Part shown: one piece after another, positions 16,640 to 27,740 of the stretch
How positions within the stretch are numbered: the first letter of the stretch is position 1
How the letters are laid out: each line of letters starts with the position of its first letter
Source: Alloscardovia omnicolens DSM 21503
GTDB lineage: Bacteria > Actinomycetota > Actinomycetes > Actinomycetales > Bifidobacteriaceae
DNA length: 64,000 bases
Reading direction: 5' to 3'
Assembly: GCF_000420505.1 (NCBI RefSeq)
Contig: NZ_ATVB01000003.1
Location: 1-64,000 of the forward strand
The notes under the pieces: generated by a model
The model's input: the letters and a program-made list of their open reading frames with translations, nothing else
The model's database searches: none
Told to the model about the DNA's origin: nothing
Position numbers and translations under genes: made by a program

Positions 16640-17959
16640 TTATTGAGCCTCCACTGCTCCAAGTGCCTTCTTGCCTCGACGTACGAGGGCGAAACGATTA
16701 AAGAGGAAATCCTCGCTGCTTAATACAGCTTCAGGATCTTCTACTCGCTGATTATTGACGTAAACGCCACCACCAGCAATAGTTTTACGTGCTTCAGAAA
16801 TTGATTTGAACAATCCGCTCGCTACCCCAGCTTCTACCACGCGCATACCCGGCTGAGCTGAAGCAAAAATCTTCTGACCGTCTTCACCGTCAATCTTCAC
16901 GCCTTCTAAAGCAGCTTCTAGGGTATCTTCATCTAAGTCAGTCAGTTCTCCACGACCAAAGAGTGCTGCAGAAGCGTCAATAGCGCCTTGAGCTGCTTTA
17001 TCTCCATGCACAAAACTGGTTACTTCCCAAGCCAACGTACGCTGTGCTTCGCGAGCGCCTGGATTGCTTTCTACTTCCTGTTCGAGACGTTCAATCTCTT
17101 CTTTAGGAAGGAAAGTAAAGAACTTTAACAGCTTAATAACCTCAGTATCTGGCTGGTTGAACCAGAACTGATAGAACTTGTATGGGCTGAACATGCTGGC
17201 ATCTAACCAGATAGCTCCACCTTCAGATTTACCAAACTTCTTACCCTGAGAATCTGTAATGATTGGGCTAGTGAGCACATGAACAGATTCGCCACGTACT
17301 TTACGAATCAAATCTAAGCCAGAGGTGAGGTTACCCCACTGATCAGCTCCGCCGGTCTGCAAAGTGACGTCGAAGTTATCGTATAAGTATAAGAAGTCAT
17401 TACCTTGAAGCACCTGGTAGCTAAACTCAGTGAAGGAAATACCTTCCTCGGAGTTCAAACGGCGTGCCACGGTATCTTTGGCGAGCATAGTTCCCAAACG
17501 GAAGTTCTTACCTACATCACGCAAAAAATCAATAACATTCATCTGTGCAGTCCAGTCGTAATTCGACACAAAACGCACAGGATTGTCTCCATCAGTAACA
17601 AGGAAACGTGAGATTTGGTTGCGTAAACGTTCAGTCCATGTGGCCACGATTTCTTTTGAATTCAAAACACGTTCGCCACTTTGACGAGGATCGCCAATAA
17701 GACCAGTAGCACCTCCTACTAAGGCAATAGGATGATGACCTGCTTCTTGCAAGTGACGCATCATAAGAACCTGAACGAGGTTGCCAATATGAATGGAGGC
17801 TGCTGTAGGGTCAAAACCGCAATAATATGTGATTGGCTCGGAATTGAGTGCTTCTGCGAGTTGTTCGCGATCTGTTGACTGGTTAATTAAACCACGCCAT
17901 TCCAGTTCTTCAAGGAGCGTGTTAAAGCCAGCTTCCTTGTAGGTCCTTACCTGAGCCAT
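16640..17959 (-). CDS. tyrS: Tyrosyl-tRNA synthetase
   Basis: A 439-residue class I synthetase that charges tRNA-Tyr. The HIGH-type motif is [15 protein letters not shown], the KMSKS-type loop is [13 protein letters not shown], and the C-terminal S4 domain contains [20 protein letters not shown] and GGVYVNNQ. The open frame extends to 18091, but ATG at 17959 ([11 protein letters not shown]) has GGAGG 11 nt upstream and fits the family start. It heads the tyrS-TPR-HAD-small-tlyA-nadK-recN run. I saw no T-box leader upstream. Confidence 0.95.
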   Translation of the reverse strand: MAQVRTYKEAGFNTLLEELEWRGLINQSTDREQLAEALNSEPITYYCGFDPTAASIHIGNLVQVLMMRHLQEAGHHPIALVGGATGLIGDPRQSGERVLNSKEIVATWTERLRNQISRFLVTDGDNPVRFVSNYDWTAQMNVIDFLRDVGKNFRLGTMLAKDTVARRLNSEEGISFTEFSYQVLQGNDFLYLYDNFDVTLQTGGADQWGNLTSGLDLIRKVRGESVHVLTSPIITDSQGKKFGKSEGGAIWLDASMFSPYKFYQFWFNQPDTEVIKLLKFFTFLPKEEIERLEQEVESNPGAREAQRTLAWEVTSFVHGDKAAQGAIDASAALFGRGELTDLDEDTLEAALEGVKIDGEDGQKIFASAQPGMRVVEAGVASGLFKSISEARKTIAGGGVYVNNQRVEDPEAVLSSEDFLFNRFALVRRGKKALGAVEAQ

Positions 17960-18075
17960 TGGAAAATAATCCTCCACATCATAGCCAACGCTGAAAACGC
18001 TATTGCTTTGTTCCATAAACGGCGTAAAACCGTACCCTCTAGTCTCCCATAAAAGCCAGACTTTTAGCATATGTA

Positions 18076-18120
18076 AAACCCCGCAACTCAATGTTATTAT
18101 GAACGCGAGTTGTGAGGTTT
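18076..18120 (-). terminator. Terminator-like hairpin after the thiamine-binding gene
   Basis: AAACCTCACAACTC and GAGTTGCGGGGTTT (minus strand) form a 14-bp stem with one wobble and one mismatch, followed by TTTTACAT. It lies 32 nt after the stop of the thiamine-binding gene and before tyrS. Confidence 0.65.
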
Positions 18121-18151
18121 GGCGTATACGATTAGTTGTCGATTAATTGTC

Positions 18152-18448
18152 TTATTTTTCGAATTTCGAGGTTTTTTCTTCGCTACTTAGAATTTGACCA
18201 TACGCAATTTTAGCGTTCACGATAATATCATCACTACCGTTTTGTGCAGCAATTAACGCGCACTGATGTAAAGCATCCATGCATTCCTCGTACTCTCCTT
18301 CAATCACTGTTTCGAAAGGAGTAACGCGTGCCTGCGGAAAACGATCTTGTAGATAGTAAATGACGCGATCAATATCTGGTAGGTAATCTGCAACTTTCAT
18401 TGGCAAAACTTGGATGGCGATGCTGCAGTTATTCTGTGGTGTGTTCAT
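18152..18448 (-). CDS. Thiamine-binding protein (MTH1187/YkoF-like, UPF0045)
   Basis: A 98-residue protein of the MTH1187 family: SIAIQVLPMK at the start, VIYYLQDRFPQARVTPFETVIEGEY in the middle, and the conserved ending with KIAYG. Family members are small ferredoxin-like folds that bind thiamine or HMP. The open frame reaches 18556, but ATG at 18448 has AAGGG upstream, and the longer frame would run through the riboswitch. A TPP riboswitch directly upstream supports a thiamine role and shows that the gene is repressed by TPP. It likely works with the ykoE-type transporter at 33.9-36.7 kb. Confidence 0.88.
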   Translation of the reverse strand: MNTPQNNCSIAIQVLPMKVADYLPDIDRVIYYLQDRFPQARVTPFETVIEGEYEECMDALHQCALIAAQNGSDDIIVNAKIAYGQILSSEEKTSKFEK

Positions 18449-18455
18449 CAATGTA

Positions 18456-18533
18456 TTCCCTTTCGCTGGCATTATCCAGATCAAGTGCGGTCGAAGCGAG
18501 CACTTCCTCTCAGCTGTTAAGCTCCCGACAGTG
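18456..18533 (-). promoter_or_regulatory. TPP riboswitch (THI element), thiamine-binding gene
   Basis: The minus strand carries the classic THI-box parts in order: CGGGAGC, GCTGAGAGGAAGTGC, GACCGCACTTGATCTGG, ATAATGCCAGCGAAAGGGAA. The AAGTGC/GCACTT arms pair. The AAAGGG at its 3' end is also the ribosome binding site of the gene, so TPP binding probably blocks translation directly by holding that sequence in the aptamer. Confidence 0.93.
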
Positions 18534-18606
18534 TCAGCATAGCAAAAGGACGCCACCTCGAAGTGCTGTTGTGCTAAGATAACGTCCTTATGATGGAGAA
18601 GGAACT

Positions 18607-20094
18607 TTAGATGCTTCCTGGAGCTTTAAAAGCACTGCCATCGCTCGTAGAATCAGCAAACTGTTGAAGCGCATCTACTGCTACACGTCCTGTTTCTATT
18701 TGCTCGCTTACTCTGTCGAAGGCGGTGCCACCCTGACCTGCTCGAGCATTCACGCTGCCTTGTGTAGATAAAACTTCACGCACACCTGGAGCTACATCTG
18801 CACTCAAGAAGTTTTGGAAAATGCCGCAGTAATCCTCATCGCTCAAATCCCATAGCTCTACACCGCGTTCTTCAGCAATACGCACGCACTCGCCAGACAG
18901 CTCGTGTGCATTACGGAATGGGACTTTTTGCTTCACTAACCATTCAGCAATATCTGTTGCTAAGGCAAAACCTGTTGGAGCTTCTTCTTCCATGCGGGTA
19001 AAATTGAAAGTCATGGTAGCTACCATACCGGTGAAGGCTGGTAATAAGACGCTCAAAGTATCCACCTGATCGAATACTGCTTCCTTGTCTTCCTGTAAAT
19101 CGCGTGCGTAGGCAGTTGGGAGTCCCTTTAAAGTGGCTAAGAGTCCAGTTAAATCACCGATAACACGACCAGCTTTACCACGAGCCAATTCTGCGATGTC
19201 TGGATTTTTCTTCTGAGGCATAATTGATGAGCCTGTGGAGTAAGCATCATGCAAACGAACAAAAGCGAACTCCTGAGTATTCCAGATAATGATTTCCTCG
19301 GAAAGGCGTGAAATATCTACACCAATCATGGCTGCTACGAAGGAGAACTCAGCCACAACATCGCGCGATGATGTGCCATCAATAGAGTTTTCTGTAACAT
19401 CGCTAAAGCCTAGCTCTACAGCTACTGCGTGAGGATCTAGACCGAGAGTATTACCTGCTAAAGCTCCAGAACCGTATGGCGAGAAGTTAGCGCGTTTATC
19501 CCAATCTACTAAACGTTGCACATCACGCAACAGTGGCCATGCGTGAGCCATGAGCTGGTGAGATACAAGAACTGGCTGTGCATGCTGCATATGTGTGCGA
19601 CCAGGCATAACAGCTTGTCCAGCCTTTTGAGACTGTTCAATAAGAGCACGCACCAAATCAAGCACATCGCGAGATATGAATCTCGCTTGGCGGCGCAACC
19701 ACATGCGAATTAGTGTTGCAATCTGATCGTTACGGGAACGACCAGCACGCAATTTTCCACCCAATTCATCGCCTGCAATAGCAAGCAGACCGCGTTCCAA
19801 AGCTGTTGCTTCGTCTTCGTCACTCTCTTGAGGAACAAATTCTTGCGTATCTACCTGGCGTTGCAGCTCATCTAAAGCAGCTTCCATACGCTCTAGCTCG
19901 TCGGCTGTTAAATGTCCGGCACGACCTAAAGCACGCGCATGAGCACGTGAACCAGCGATATCGTCATCAGCTAAACGCCAATCAAATTGTGTGGATTTAC
20001 TCAAACGTGCTAAAGCTTCAGATGGACCAGAGGTAAATCTGCCACCCCATAAAGCGATGCCATCATCGTGAGTAACCTGCGTTGTTTCTGCCAT
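18607..20094 (-). CDS. argH: Argininosuccinate lyase
   Basis: A 495-residue member of the fumarase/aspartase superfamily, the last step of arginine synthesis, splitting argininosuccinate to arginine and fumarate. The superfamily signature [12 protein letters not shown] is intact, and the N terminus [19 protein letters not shown] is typical. The frame starts at a GTG (20106), but ATG at 20094 with AGGGAAG upstream is preferred. It is separated from argG by a hairpin (20131-20169), which may lower readthrough from the rest of the arg cluster. Confidence 0.96.
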   Translation of the reverse strand: MAETTQVTHDDGIALWGGRFTSGPSEALARLSKSTQFDWRLADDDIAGSRAHARALGRAGHLTADELERMEAALDELQRQVDTQEFVPQESDEDEATALERGLLAIAGDELGGKLRAGRSRNDQIATLIRMWLRRQARFISRDVLDLVRALIEQSQKAGQAVMPGRTHMQHAQPVLVSHQLMAHAWPLLRDVQRLVDWDKRANFSPYGSGALAGNTLGLDPHAVAVELGFSDVTENSIDGTSSRDVVAEFSFVAAMIGVDISRLSEEIIIWNTQEFAFVRLHDAYSTGSSIMPQKKNPDIAELARGKAGRVIGDLTGLLATLKGLPTAYARDLQEDKEAVFDQVDTLSVLLPAFTGMVATMTFNFTRMEEEAPTGFALATDIAEWLVKQKVPFRNAHELSGECVRIAEERGVELWDLSDEDYCGIFQNFLSADVAPGVREVLSTQGSVNARAGQGGTAFDRVSEQIETGRVAVDALQQFADSTSDGSAFKAPGSI

Positions 20095-20130
20095 ATCTTC
20101 CCTCACTTATGTATACGTCTTACAGTCAAA

Positions 20131-20169
20131 CTAAGGATTGCTCATGCTGTACGTATGAACAATCCTTAG
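20131..20169 (-). terminator. Hairpin between argG and argH
   Basis: CTAAGGATTG...CAATCCTTAG form a 15-bp stem with one mismatch and an 8-10 nt loop in the 101-bp gap. The minus strand continues with TTTGAC, a weak T tract, so partial termination or mRNA protection are both possible. Confidence 0.6.
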
Positions 20170-20195
20170 ACGAAAACTATTCTTCAGGCAACAGC

Positions 20196-21434
20196 TTATG
20201 CCACAGTATTGTTTGGCACTTCTACAGCATTACCAAACTTCACATCACGAGCTGCTGCAACGCGAGTTGGCAGACCATAAATCTCAATGAAGCCGTTGGA
20301 TGCGTTCTGATCGAAGGAATCACCAGATTCGTAAGTTGCCAAATTGTAGTCATACAAAGAGGACTCAGAACGACGACCCGCAACTACTGCGCGACCGCCA
20401 TGCAGAACCATGCGAATTTCACCAGAAACATACTGCTGAGTATCGTCAATGAAAGCGTTCAAAGACTTCACTGCTGGAGAGAACCACTGAGCATCGTATA
20501 CTAATTCTGCCCAACGTTTGTCAATATCGCGCTTAATGCGGTGCTGTTCACGTTCCAAGCAGAAGTTTTCCAACTCATTATGTGCTTCAATCAGAGCTAC
20601 CGCACCTGGAGCTTCATATAATTCGCGGGACTTAATACCAACTAAGCGGTCTTCAATCAAATCGATGCGACCAATACCCTGAGCACCTGCACGGCGGTTC
20701 ATCTCTTCAATAGCCTGCAATGGGGTTACATCGCGGCCATCAATCTTCACTGGAACACCCTGCTTGAATTCGATGGTAACTTCATCAGCTACTGGTGGGA
20801 ATGCAGGATCGTCAGTGTAAGAATACACATCCTTAGTTGGAGCATTCCATGGGTCTTCCAAATAACCTGTTTCAATAGCGCGACCCCACACATTCTGATC
20901 GATAGAATATGGGCTCTTCTCAGTCTGCTCGATTGGAAGATTATGATCCTTCGCATACTGGATTTCGATGTCGCGAGTAAGAGACAAATCGCGAATTGGG
21001 CTAATAGCACCCAAGGTTGGATCAATAGACTGAATGGATACTTCGAAACGAACCTGATCATTACCCTTACCCGTGCAACCATGCGCAATAGTATCTGCAC
21101 CAAACTGGTGAGCAGCACGCACCAAATGCTTAGTAATAAGAGGACGAGAAATAGCTGATACCAATGGGTATACACCCTCATACATAGCATTAGCTTTAAG
21201 AGCACGCATGCAGTATTCGTTAGCAAACTCATCACGAGCATCTACGATGTAGGATTCCACAGCGCCACACGCTAAAGCACGTTCACGAATTGTTTCGAGA
21301 CGCTCGCCACCCTGACCAACATCTAGGGATACAGCGACAACGTCTTTTCCGGTACGATCTTTCAAATATGGAATAGCAACAGAGGTATCTAATCCTCCGG
21401 AATATGCAAGAACAATACGGTTCTGGTCAGTCAT
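20196..21434 (-). CDS. argG: Argininosuccinate synthase
   Basis: A 412-residue ATP-pyrophosphatase joining citrulline and aspartate. The PP-loop is [16 protein letters not shown]; further conserved blocks are [14 protein letters not shown] and [17 protein letters not shown]. The open frame starts 8 codons earlier, but ATG at 21434 has AAAGGG upstream. It follows argR by 115 nt, and the promoter region there includes a palindrome that shares its AT core with a candidate ARG box upstream of argC. Confidence 0.96.
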   Translation of the reverse strand: MTDQNRIVLAYSGGLDTSVAIPYLKDRTGKDVVAVSLDVGQGGERLETIRERALACGAVESYIVDARDEFANEYCMRALKANAMYEGVYPLVSAISRPLITKHLVRAAHQFGADTIAHGCTGKGNDQVRFEVSIQSIDPTLGAISPIRDLSLTRDIEIQYAKDHNLPIEQTEKSPYSIDQNVWGRAIETGYLEDPWNAPTKDVYSYTDDPAFPPVADEVTIEFKQGVPVKIDGRDVTPLQAIEEMNRRAGAQGIGRIDLIEDRLVGIKSRELYEAPGAVALIEAHNELENFCLEREQHRIKRDIDKRWAELVYDAQWFSPAVKSLNAFIDDTQQYVSGEIRMVLHGGRAVVAGRRSESSLYDYNLATYESGDSFDQNASNGFIEIYGLPTRVAAARDVKFGNAVEVPNNTVA

Positions 21435-21543
21435 TACAACCCTTTCTAATACGGTCACATCACCATGTGCTGTTTTTAATTGTATGTATAGCTATGTCTT
21501 TTATAAGGCTCTCGCGTGAAGTTGTGTCTTATGTTATCTGTTG

Positions 21544-21555
21544 CGATAATTATCG
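21544..21555. promoter_or_regulatory. Palindrome CGATAATTATCG at argR end, candidate ArgR site
   Basis: A perfect 12-bp palindrome covers the argR stop codon and lies about 110 bp before argG. Its ATAATTAT core matches the candidate ARG box at 27643, so it may let ArgR control argG separately. Confidence 0.35.
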
Positions 21556-22083
21556 AGCATCAGATGCTATGGAAACAAGCCAATCCATCTTTTCTTCTGC
21601 AGCTTCATTATCGGTGGTAATCATCATTACTGTATCGTCACCGGCAATAGTTCCCGCCACATTGTCGAGTGGTTGCTTGTCGATTGCACTTGCCACATAT
21701 TGCGCAGCTCCAGGTGGCGTGTGAATAACAACAAGGTTTTGCGCACACACCACTTCAGTAATCAGTCCGCTAATTACTTTTGCTAACTGCTGTTCGATGC
21801 GTTGGCGTACTTTTTCTGCCATAACATCATCAATATAATGAGGTCCCACCGTAGCATGTTGATCATCAGAAGCTACCGAATAAGCAAAAACTCCCGATGG
21901 TAAACGTACTTTACTGGCTTTGAGATCATCTAAATCGCGGCTCAGTGTTGCCTGCGTCACCTGAATACCCTCACGAGCCAATAAATGAACGAGCTGTTGC
22001 TGCGACTCAATAATATTGTGCGTAATAAGTCGCTCAACTATGCGCAGACGTGCTGCGCGCGTAGTAGGAATACCTTCATTCAT
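21550..22083 (-). CDS. argR: Arginine repressor ArgR
   Basis: A 177-residue ArgR. It has an N-terminal winged helix domain (TRAARLRIVERLITH, VTQATLSRDLDDLKASKVRL) and a C-terminal arginine-binding and oligomerisation domain with the conserved GTIAGDDTVMMI. It probably binds arginine and represses the arg cluster in which it sits, between argF and argG. It is slightly longer than the usual 150-160 residues, through inserts around the middle (SVASDDQHATVGPHY). Confidence 0.95.
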   Translation of the reverse strand: MNEGIPTTRAARLRIVERLITHNIIESQQQLVHLLAREGIQVTQATLSRDLDDLKASKVRLPSGVFAYSVASDDQHATVGPHYIDDVMAEKVRQRIEQQLAKVISGLITEVVCAQNLVVIHTPPGAAQYVASAIDKQPLDNVAGTIAGDDTVMMITTDNEAAEEKMDWLVSIASDAR

Positions 22084-22135
22084 ACTATGTAATTACTTTC
22101 TGTACTATCAACCTACACTTATGAGCACTGCTGAT

Positions 22136-23110
22136 TTAAGCAATTCCAGCGAGAAGACTCGCATCATCACGCTGCTGAGCAATAAGCCATGTGAGCACTG
22201 CTTTTTGCGCGTGCAAACGATTTTCTGCCTCATCCCATACCACTGATTGTGGTCCATCGATAACACTAGCAGTTACTTCTTTACCACGGTATGCTGGCAG
22301 GCAGTGTTGGAAAAGAGCTGTTGGTTTTGCTAACTGCATAAGCTCATCATTAACCTGGTATGGAACAAATGGTTTGGAACGCAGTTGATATTCAGATTCT
22401 TCTCCCATAGATACCCACGTATCGGTAAAGACACAGTCCGCATCGTGCACTGCTTCTCGAGGGTCTGTTGTTACCAGAATAGATCCACCATTTTCTGCAG
22501 CAATACGCTGAGCATCGGCGAGAATATCTGCACGTGGCAAGAATCCTTGAGGTCCAGCTACACGCACATGCATACCTGCTACTGCTCCAGCTAACACATA
22601 GGAGTGAGACATATTATTTGCTGCGTCACCGAGATAAGCAATGGTTTTTCCTTGCAAAGTATCAACCCCACCTTGATGCTGAGCAATAGTCATCAAATCT
22701 GCTAAGACCTGGCATGGATGGAAGTCATCTGTTAATGCGTTAACCACAGGAACAGTTGCATACTTCGCCATCTCTTCAATACGATCTTGACCGAATGTGC
22801 GCCACACAATTGCAGAGGTCATACGTGTAAGCACGCGGGAGGTATCTGCTACTGGCTCTCCACGTCCAAGCTGTGATCCATCCTTATCGATAATCAGTGG
22901 ATATCCGCCCAGCTCTGCTACTCCTGTGGCAAAACTTGAACGTGTGCGTGTGCTTGGCTTATCAAAAAGCACAGCTACAGACTGAGGACCTTCGAAAGGT
23001 CGAGACAAATAGCGATTGTTTCGGAAAGCTAAACCAAGCTTAAGAATGGTTTTCTGCTCGTCATGATTTAAATCATCATCGCGTAATAAATGACGTAATG
23101 TTCCTGCCAT
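22136..23110 (-). CDS. argF: Ornithine carbamoyltransferase
   Basis: A 324-residue OTCase making citrulline from ornithine and carbamoyl phosphate. The carbamoyl phosphate site is KPSTRTRSSFATGV, with FHPCQVLADLMTI following, and the ornithine/Cys motif is FQHCLPAYRGKEV. Two ATG codons are adjacent (23113 and 23110); the second has the better spacing to AAAGAG. It lies 41 nt after argD. The anabolic context rules out an arginine deiminase role as far as the window shows. Confidence 0.95.
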   Translation of the reverse strand: MAGTLRHLLRDDDLNHDEQKTILKLGLAFRNNRYLSRPFEGPQSVAVLFDKPSTRTRSSFATGVAELGGYPLIIDKDGSQLGRGEPVADTSRVLTRMTSAIVWRTFGQDRIEEMAKYATVPVVNALTDDFHPCQVLADLMTIAQHQGGVDTLQGKTIAYLGDAANNMSHSYVLAGAVAGMHVRVAGPQGFLPRADILADAQRIAAENGGSILVTTDPREAVHDADCVFTDTWVSMGEESEYQLRSKPFVPYQVNDELMQLAKPTALFQHCLPAYRGKEVTASVIDGPQSVVWDEAENRLHAQKAVLTWLIAQQRDDASLLAGIA

Positions 23111-23151
23111 CATTTTCTCTTTCTTATGTAGTAATTCGCCTGAATGGACTG

Positions 23152-24378
23152 TTAGTCGCGTGGTAAATTCGATGGAATGCTATTGAGAATCTCAACGCCT
23201 TCTTCAATCTGCTCTGCAGTAATATTAAGAGGCGGAGCTATGCGTAGAGCATTCTCAGATACAGCATTCACAATAAGACCGTGGTCTAAAGCCCACGATG
23301 CTGCCGCATGAGCACATGGGTAAGCTAGCTGTACGGCATTGAGCAAACCAGCTCCTCGCACACCGACGAATAATGGATTCTTACTGTGTGCTAGGGCATC
23401 ACGTAGCTGCTGACCACGTTCGCGTGCATTGTTCAGCAATTGCTCTTCTTCTACAATACGTACTGTAGCAAGCCCTGCGGCAGTAGCTAAAGGATTTCCA
23501 GCAAACGTGGAGCCGTGAGAACCCGGAGTGAACAGTTGTGAAACTTCCTGTCCAAAAGTTATGAGGCCTCCCATCGGGAAGCCACCAGCTACACCTTTTG
23601 CAAAACTTATGGCGTCAGGACGTATTCCTCCGCTTAACTCTTTATTTTGGAATGCAAACCAATATCCTGTGCGCCCCATACCTGTTTGTACTTCGTCAAT
23701 AACAAGCAAAGCATTATGCTCGTCACATAAACAACGAGCTTCTTGCACATAGTCTGTTCCTACAGGTAACACGCCAGCTTCGCCCTGAATAAGCTCCATA
23801 ATAATGCCCGCAACAGGACCTGCCTCGAATGCAGCTTGCAGGGCTTCTTTATTGCCAGCTTCCACAAATTCAACATGAGGAAGAAGTGGATTATATGGTT
23901 CACGAATAACTGGTTTCCACGTTACACTCAATGCACCAAGAGTTCGACCATGGAAACTATGTGTGAGCGCAAGAATACGAGCATTATCTGCATGACCACG
24001 CGCGTTTGCATGGAGCTTTATGAGTTTTAATGCGGCTTCGTTTCCTTCTGTACCAGAATTTGCAAAATATACACGTGACCCAGCAGGCGCATCGGCTAAC
24101 TCGAGTAATTTTTCTGATAGTTCAATTTGAGGAACGGTAGCAAAATAATTTGACGTATGGGCAATACGACCAGCTTGCTGTGATACAGCTTGAACCCATG
24201 CTGGATGACTGTATCCCACACTGTTGACTGCGATGCCAGCAAGAAAATCAAGATATTTCTTACCATCCACATCCCACACATAGGAACCTTCACCGTGGTC
24301 AAGCACACGCAAAGGTGTTCCAAAAACATTCATGTGATGCTGTGCATACGACTCTAATAATGTATTACTTGTGCTCAT
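23152..24378 (-). CDS. argD: Acetylornithine aminotransferase
   Basis: A 408-residue class III PLP aminotransferase. The PLP lysine is in [17 protein letters not shown], the pyridine-binding Asp in [15 protein letters not shown], and the glycine loop in [16 protein letters not shown]. It converts N-acetylglutamate semialdehyde to N-acetylornithine. The start overlaps the argB end by 14 nt, which supports one transcript and coupling. Confidence 0.95.
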   Translation of the reverse strand: MSTSNTLLESYAQHHMNVFGTPLRVLDHGEGSYVWDVDGKKYLDFLAGIAVNSVGYSHPAWVQAVSQQAGRIAHTSNYFATVPQIELSEKLLELADAPAGSRVYFANSGTEGNEAALKLIKLHANARGHADNARILALTHSFHGRTLGALSVTWKPVIREPYNPLLPHVEFVEAGNKEALQAAFEAGPVAGIIMELIQGEAGVLPVGTDYVQEARCLCDEHNALLVIDEVQTGMGRTGYWFAFQNKELSGGIRPDAISFAKGVAGGFPMGGLITFGQEVSQLFTPGSHGSTFAGNPLATAAGLATVRIVEEEQLLNNARERGQQLRDALAHSKNPLFVGVRGAGLLNAVQLAYPCAHAAASWALDHGLIVNAVSENALRIAPPLNITAEQIEEGVEILNSIPSNLPRD

Positions 24379-25324
24379 GGAAACTCCTCATATGCATACC
24401 TTCACCACGAACAACCATGGTGCCAATACCTGCAGAAGTAAAAATCTCGTTGAGAATGGAATGTTTCTTACGTCCATCAATAATATGAGCTTGGTTTACC
24501 CCACCATCGATAGCTCGAATGCAAGCCTCCATTTTCGGCCGCATTCCCGATTCCAATTGAGGTAACATCTCACGCAAAGTTTCTACACCTACCTGACTGA
24601 CCAACGATGATTGATCTGGCCACCGAGAATACAAACCTTCTACATCGGTTAGAATAACTAATTTGCTCGCTCCTAAGGCGCAGGCTAAAGCTGCGGCAGC
24701 AGTATCTGCATTAATATTAAGCACTTGAGTAACGTCATCTTCATCAGGAGCCACGGAGGAGACAACAGGAATGCGATTGGATGCAATGAGGTCTTCTACA
24801 GAACGCGCATCTACACTAACTACATCTCCGACTAATCCCACATCTATAGGCTCCCCATTGACCGTAGGCCTGCGTCTACATGCTGAGAAAAGACCACCAT
24901 CTTCTCCAGAGAGTCCAACTGCATATGAACCGTAAGAATTAATCAGTCCCACCAATTCACGCGATACTTTACCAGTAAGCACCATGCGCACAATATCCAT
25001 GGTTTGTTCATCTGTTACACGTAAACCACCACGGAATTCAGATTTAATACCCAATGTTGTGAGCATCTGATTAATCTGTGGTCCTCCACCATGCACAACA
25101 ACTGGATGCAAACCAACTTGACGCAAAAATACCATATCTTCAGCGAAAGCAGCACGCAGTTCATCGTTAATCATGGCGTTGCCGCCATATTTAATAACAA
25201 CGAGTGAGCCTGCAAATTCTTGAAGCCACGGAAGCATTTCCAATAATACTTCTGATTTTTGGCTATCGGTTAAATCTTGATGCACATCAATATGAAGTGC
25301 TTCGTGATTGTATTCGCTATCCAT
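24365..25324 (-). CDS. argB: Acetylglutamate kinase
   Basis: A 319-residue amino acid kinase-fold protein. Conserved parts are [13 protein letters not shown], the N-acetylglutamate site [30 protein letters not shown], and [21 protein letters not shown]. It phosphorylates N-acetylglutamate. An N-terminal extension of about 35 residues before the kinase core, with helical character, is of the type seen in arginine-inhibited hexameric enzymes, so feedback inhibition by arginine is likely. Confidence 0.95.
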   Translation of the reverse strand: MDSEYNHEALHIDVHQDLTDSQKSEVLLEMLPWLQEFAGSLVVIKYGGNAMINDELRAAFAEDMVFLRQVGLHPVVVHGGGPQINQMLTTLGIKSEFRGGLRVTDEQTMDIVRMVLTGKVSRELVGLINSYGSYAVGLSGEDGGLFSACRRRPTVNGEPIDVGLVGDVVSVDARSVEDLIASNRIPVVSSVAPDEDDVTQVLNINADTAAAALACALGASKLVILTDVEGLYSRWPDQSSLVSQVGVETLREMLPQLESGMRPKMEACIRAIDGGVNQAHIIDGRKKHSILNEIFTSAGIGTMVVRGEGMHMRSFHEHK

Positions 25325-25329
25325 TATTC

Positions 25330-26502
25330 CTACGATTCATAGTCTGCATTAATATGCACATAGTCGAAAGTAAGGTCGTCGGTCCATACCACTGCCTGAG
25401 CTGAAGATCCGGTATGCAAATTGATATCAATATGCACTTCCCTCTCCTCCATAGACACTCGTTCGCGAGGCTCTCCTGGTTTACCCCCATCGCATACACG
25501 CACACCGTTAATATCTACAGTTACCTTCTGCGGGTCGAAAGCAGCAATATCTACAGGAACTGTTCCTAAGGATGAGACAACACGCCCCCAATTAGGATCA
25601 TTTCCATAAATAGCGCATTTAAGAAGATTAGATGAAGACACCGCACGTGCGCATGCAAGCGCAGCCGCATAGCTTCCTGCACCACGAACTTCAATACGAA
25701 TATCGTGGCTAGCTCCCTCGCCATCGCCAATAATCTGGCGAGCAAGCTGAGCACACGCATCACAGACTATAGCAGTAAATTCTTCTGCGCCCGGCTCAAC
25801 GCCGCTAGCTCCCGATGCCAACACAATCACCGTATCGTTAGTAGACATACAACCATCTACATCAATACAGTCAAAGCTTCGCGATGTTGCCTCACGCAGA
25901 GCAGACTGAGCTAATTCAGAAGACACTACAGCATCTGTGGTAATAACGCTAATCATGGTGGCAAGCTGAGGCGCAATCATTCCGGAGCCTTTAACCATAC
26001 CACCCACACGGTAGCCTGCTCCCTCTATACATACGGTTTTAGGCCTCGTATCAGTGGTCATAATGGCTTCAGCTGCATATGCACCAGCTTCCTCGGAGCT
26101 ATCAAGCGCATTTACGGCCTTTTCTACTCCGTGGAATACAGCATCTAAAGGCAAAAGCTCACCAATTAATCCCGTAGATGCAATAAGCACATCGTCAGAT
26201 GCGCATCCCAATAAAGAAGCTGCATAGTCAGCTGTTTGCTCTACTTGAGCATATCCAGCTTCACCAGTGCACGCATTAGCTCCACCAGAATTAATTACCA
26301 TGGCGCGAGCATGACCCGATGCGATGATATTGCGTGAATACTGCACGGGAGCTGCTGCGAAACGGTTAGTAGTAAAAACACCAGCAGCCACATTGAGTGG
26401 ACCGTTATTCACCACAACAGCCACGTCTTTTTTACCTTCAACTGAGGAAATTCCTCCTCGTACTCCGGCAGCAGAAAAACCTTGAGCAAAAACTACACTC
26501 AT
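25330..26502 (-). CDS. argJ: Bifunctional glutamate N-acetyltransferase / ornithine acetyltransferase
   Basis: A 390-residue ArgJ, which recycles the acetyl group from acetylornithine to glutamate. The self-cleavage site is visible in [21 protein letters not shown], where the Thr after Ala becomes the N terminus of the beta chain. The N-terminal [19 protein letters not shown] is typical. It overlaps the argC stop by 4 nt (ATGA). With ArgJ present, no separate argA or argE gene is needed. Confidence 0.95.
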   Translation of the reverse strand: MSVVFAQGFSAAGVRGGISSVEGKKDVAVVVNNGPLNVAAGVFTTNRFAAAPVQYSRNIIASGHARAMVINSGGANACTGEAGYAQVEQTADYAASLLGCASDDVLIASTGLIGELLPLDAVFHGVEKAVNALDSSEEAGAYAAEAIMTTDTRPKTVCIEGAGYRVGGMVKGSGMIAPQLATMISVITTDAVVSSELAQSALREATSRSFDCIDVDGCMSTNDTVIVLASGASGVEPGAEEFTAIVCDACAQLARQIIGDGEGASHDIRIEVRGAGSYAAALACARAVSSSNLLKCAIYGNDPNWGRVVSSLGTVPVDIAAFDPQKVTVDINGVRVCDGGKPGEPRERVSMEEREVHIDINLHTGSSAQAVVWTDDLTFDYVHINADYES

Positions 26503-27617
26503 GGTGCAACTCCAATCTTGGTTAAGCCAGCATCTTCCGGCAATCCCAGTGCAATATTCAACGATTGAATAGCTTGTCCAGCTGTACCACGATTCAAATT
26601 ATCAATCGCACTGAAGCCATACAATAACCCAGCACGACGGTCTACAGCTACTTGAATGTGCGCAGCATTTGAACCGATAACATCTGCAGTAGCCGGCAAT
26701 ACTGTTGGAGGTAGTAATTCAATAAAGAACTCATTGCCATACGCCTTTTCATAAACAGAACGGATTTCTTCATCGCTCATCTCAAGAGCTTCGTTACTCA
26801 AAGCAGCGCTTACCGTAGCCATAATTCCGCGAGACATGGGCGCAAGAACAGGAGTAAAGCCAAGCTTATACTGTTGAATCGCACTATAGTTTTGCCCATC
26901 TAATCCCTGAGCATGAGCAAAATTTTGTTGAATTTCTGGAATATGGCGGTGGCTTCCTGCAACTGAATAGGCAGTGGCATTGCCTAAAGCCTCAGAAGCA
27001 AGCAAATTCACTCGTCCTGTTTTACGGCCCGCACCAGAATATCCCACGACTGCATGTGCCGAGATCTGCGAGTTAACCAAACCCGCAGCAAGAGCTGGTT
27101 GAAAAGCCAAAGTTACTGCCGTAACATTGCAACCAGGTCCGGCAAGTCGATGAGCACTAGACAAATGAGAACGCTGATACGAAAAACCAAAGTTTTCGTC
27201 TCCTCCTGTAATCAGTTCTGGAAGAGCATACGTCCATGGCGCACAGTAACCGTCACCATAAAAGTCTTGCCATGCTTCAGCTGATTCCAAACGATGATCA
27301 GCTCCTAAATCAATAACAATGCGCACATCTTCAAGCTGAGCTGCTAAAGCACCAGATGCTCCATGAGGCAAAGCTAAAATAACAACATCATGACCGCTTA
27401 ATACTTCTGGTGTTGTGTCTTCAATAGTCAGCGAAGAGAGCTGAGGTATATGAGGAGTAAATTCTCCCAGTCGCTTGCCAGCAGACGAGTGACCAGCCAC
27501 ACACGTGACTTCGAAATTTGGATGCGCTGCCAGTATTCGCAACGCTTCACCACCCGCGTATCCTGTGGCACCAGCTACAGCAACAGTGAGTGGATAATCA
27601 AGATGAAGATCTTGCAT
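26499..27617 (-). CDS. argC: N-acetyl-gamma-glutamyl-phosphate reductase
   Basis: A 372-residue reductase with an N-terminal Rossmann motif TVAVAGATGYAGGEALRIL and the catalytic Cys in LAGPGCNVTAVTLAF. It reduces N-acetylglutamyl phosphate with NADPH. The open frame starts two codons earlier at a GTG; ATG at 27617 with AGGTG upstream is preferred. It is the first gene of argCJBDFRGH. A candidate ARG box lies 26-39 bp before the start. Confidence 0.95.
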   Translation of the reverse strand: MQDLHLDYPLTVAVAGATGYAGGEALRILAAHPNFEVTCVAGHSSAGKRLGEFTPHIPQLSSLTIEDTTPEVLSGHDVVILALPHGASGALAAQLEDVRIVIDLGADHRLESAEAWQDFYGDGYCAPWTYALPELITGGDENFGFSYQRSHLSSAHRLAGPGCNVTAVTLAFQPALAAGLVNSQISAHAVVGYSGAGRKTGRVNLLASEALGNATAYSVAGSHRHIPEIQQNFAHAQGLDGQNYSAIQQYKLGFTPVLAPMSRGIMATVSAALSNEALEMSDEEIRSVYEKAYGNEFFIELLPPTVLPATADVIGSNAAHIQVAVDRRAGLLYGFSAIDNLNRGTAGQAIQSLNIALGLPEDAGLTKIGVAP

Positions 27618-27642
27618 AATCACACCTACTTATTCATATATT

Positions 27643-27656
27643 TGTATAATTATGCA
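27643..27656. promoter_or_regulatory. Candidate ARG box upstream of argC
   Basis: TGTATAATTATGCA fits the general ArgR half-site pair pattern TGNATNNNNATNCA seen on both strands. It lies 26 bp before the argC ATG. A weaker TGAAT...ATTC pair lies about 30 bp further upstream, and ArgR boxes usually come in pairs. Binding is inferred, not shown. Confidence 0.55.
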
Positions 27657-27740
27657 ACATTTACTCGACGAATGATGCCTATTCACAACATGCGCGTGTC
27701 GTATATTTTCAAGGCTTCATGCACTGTATTGTCAACATAC

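Noticed and set aside
17960-18075. T-box leader before tyrS
   Set aside because: A GGGTACGG...CCG piece looked suggestive, but there is no proper T-box AGGGTGGNACCGCG sequence nor a specifier stem I could place.
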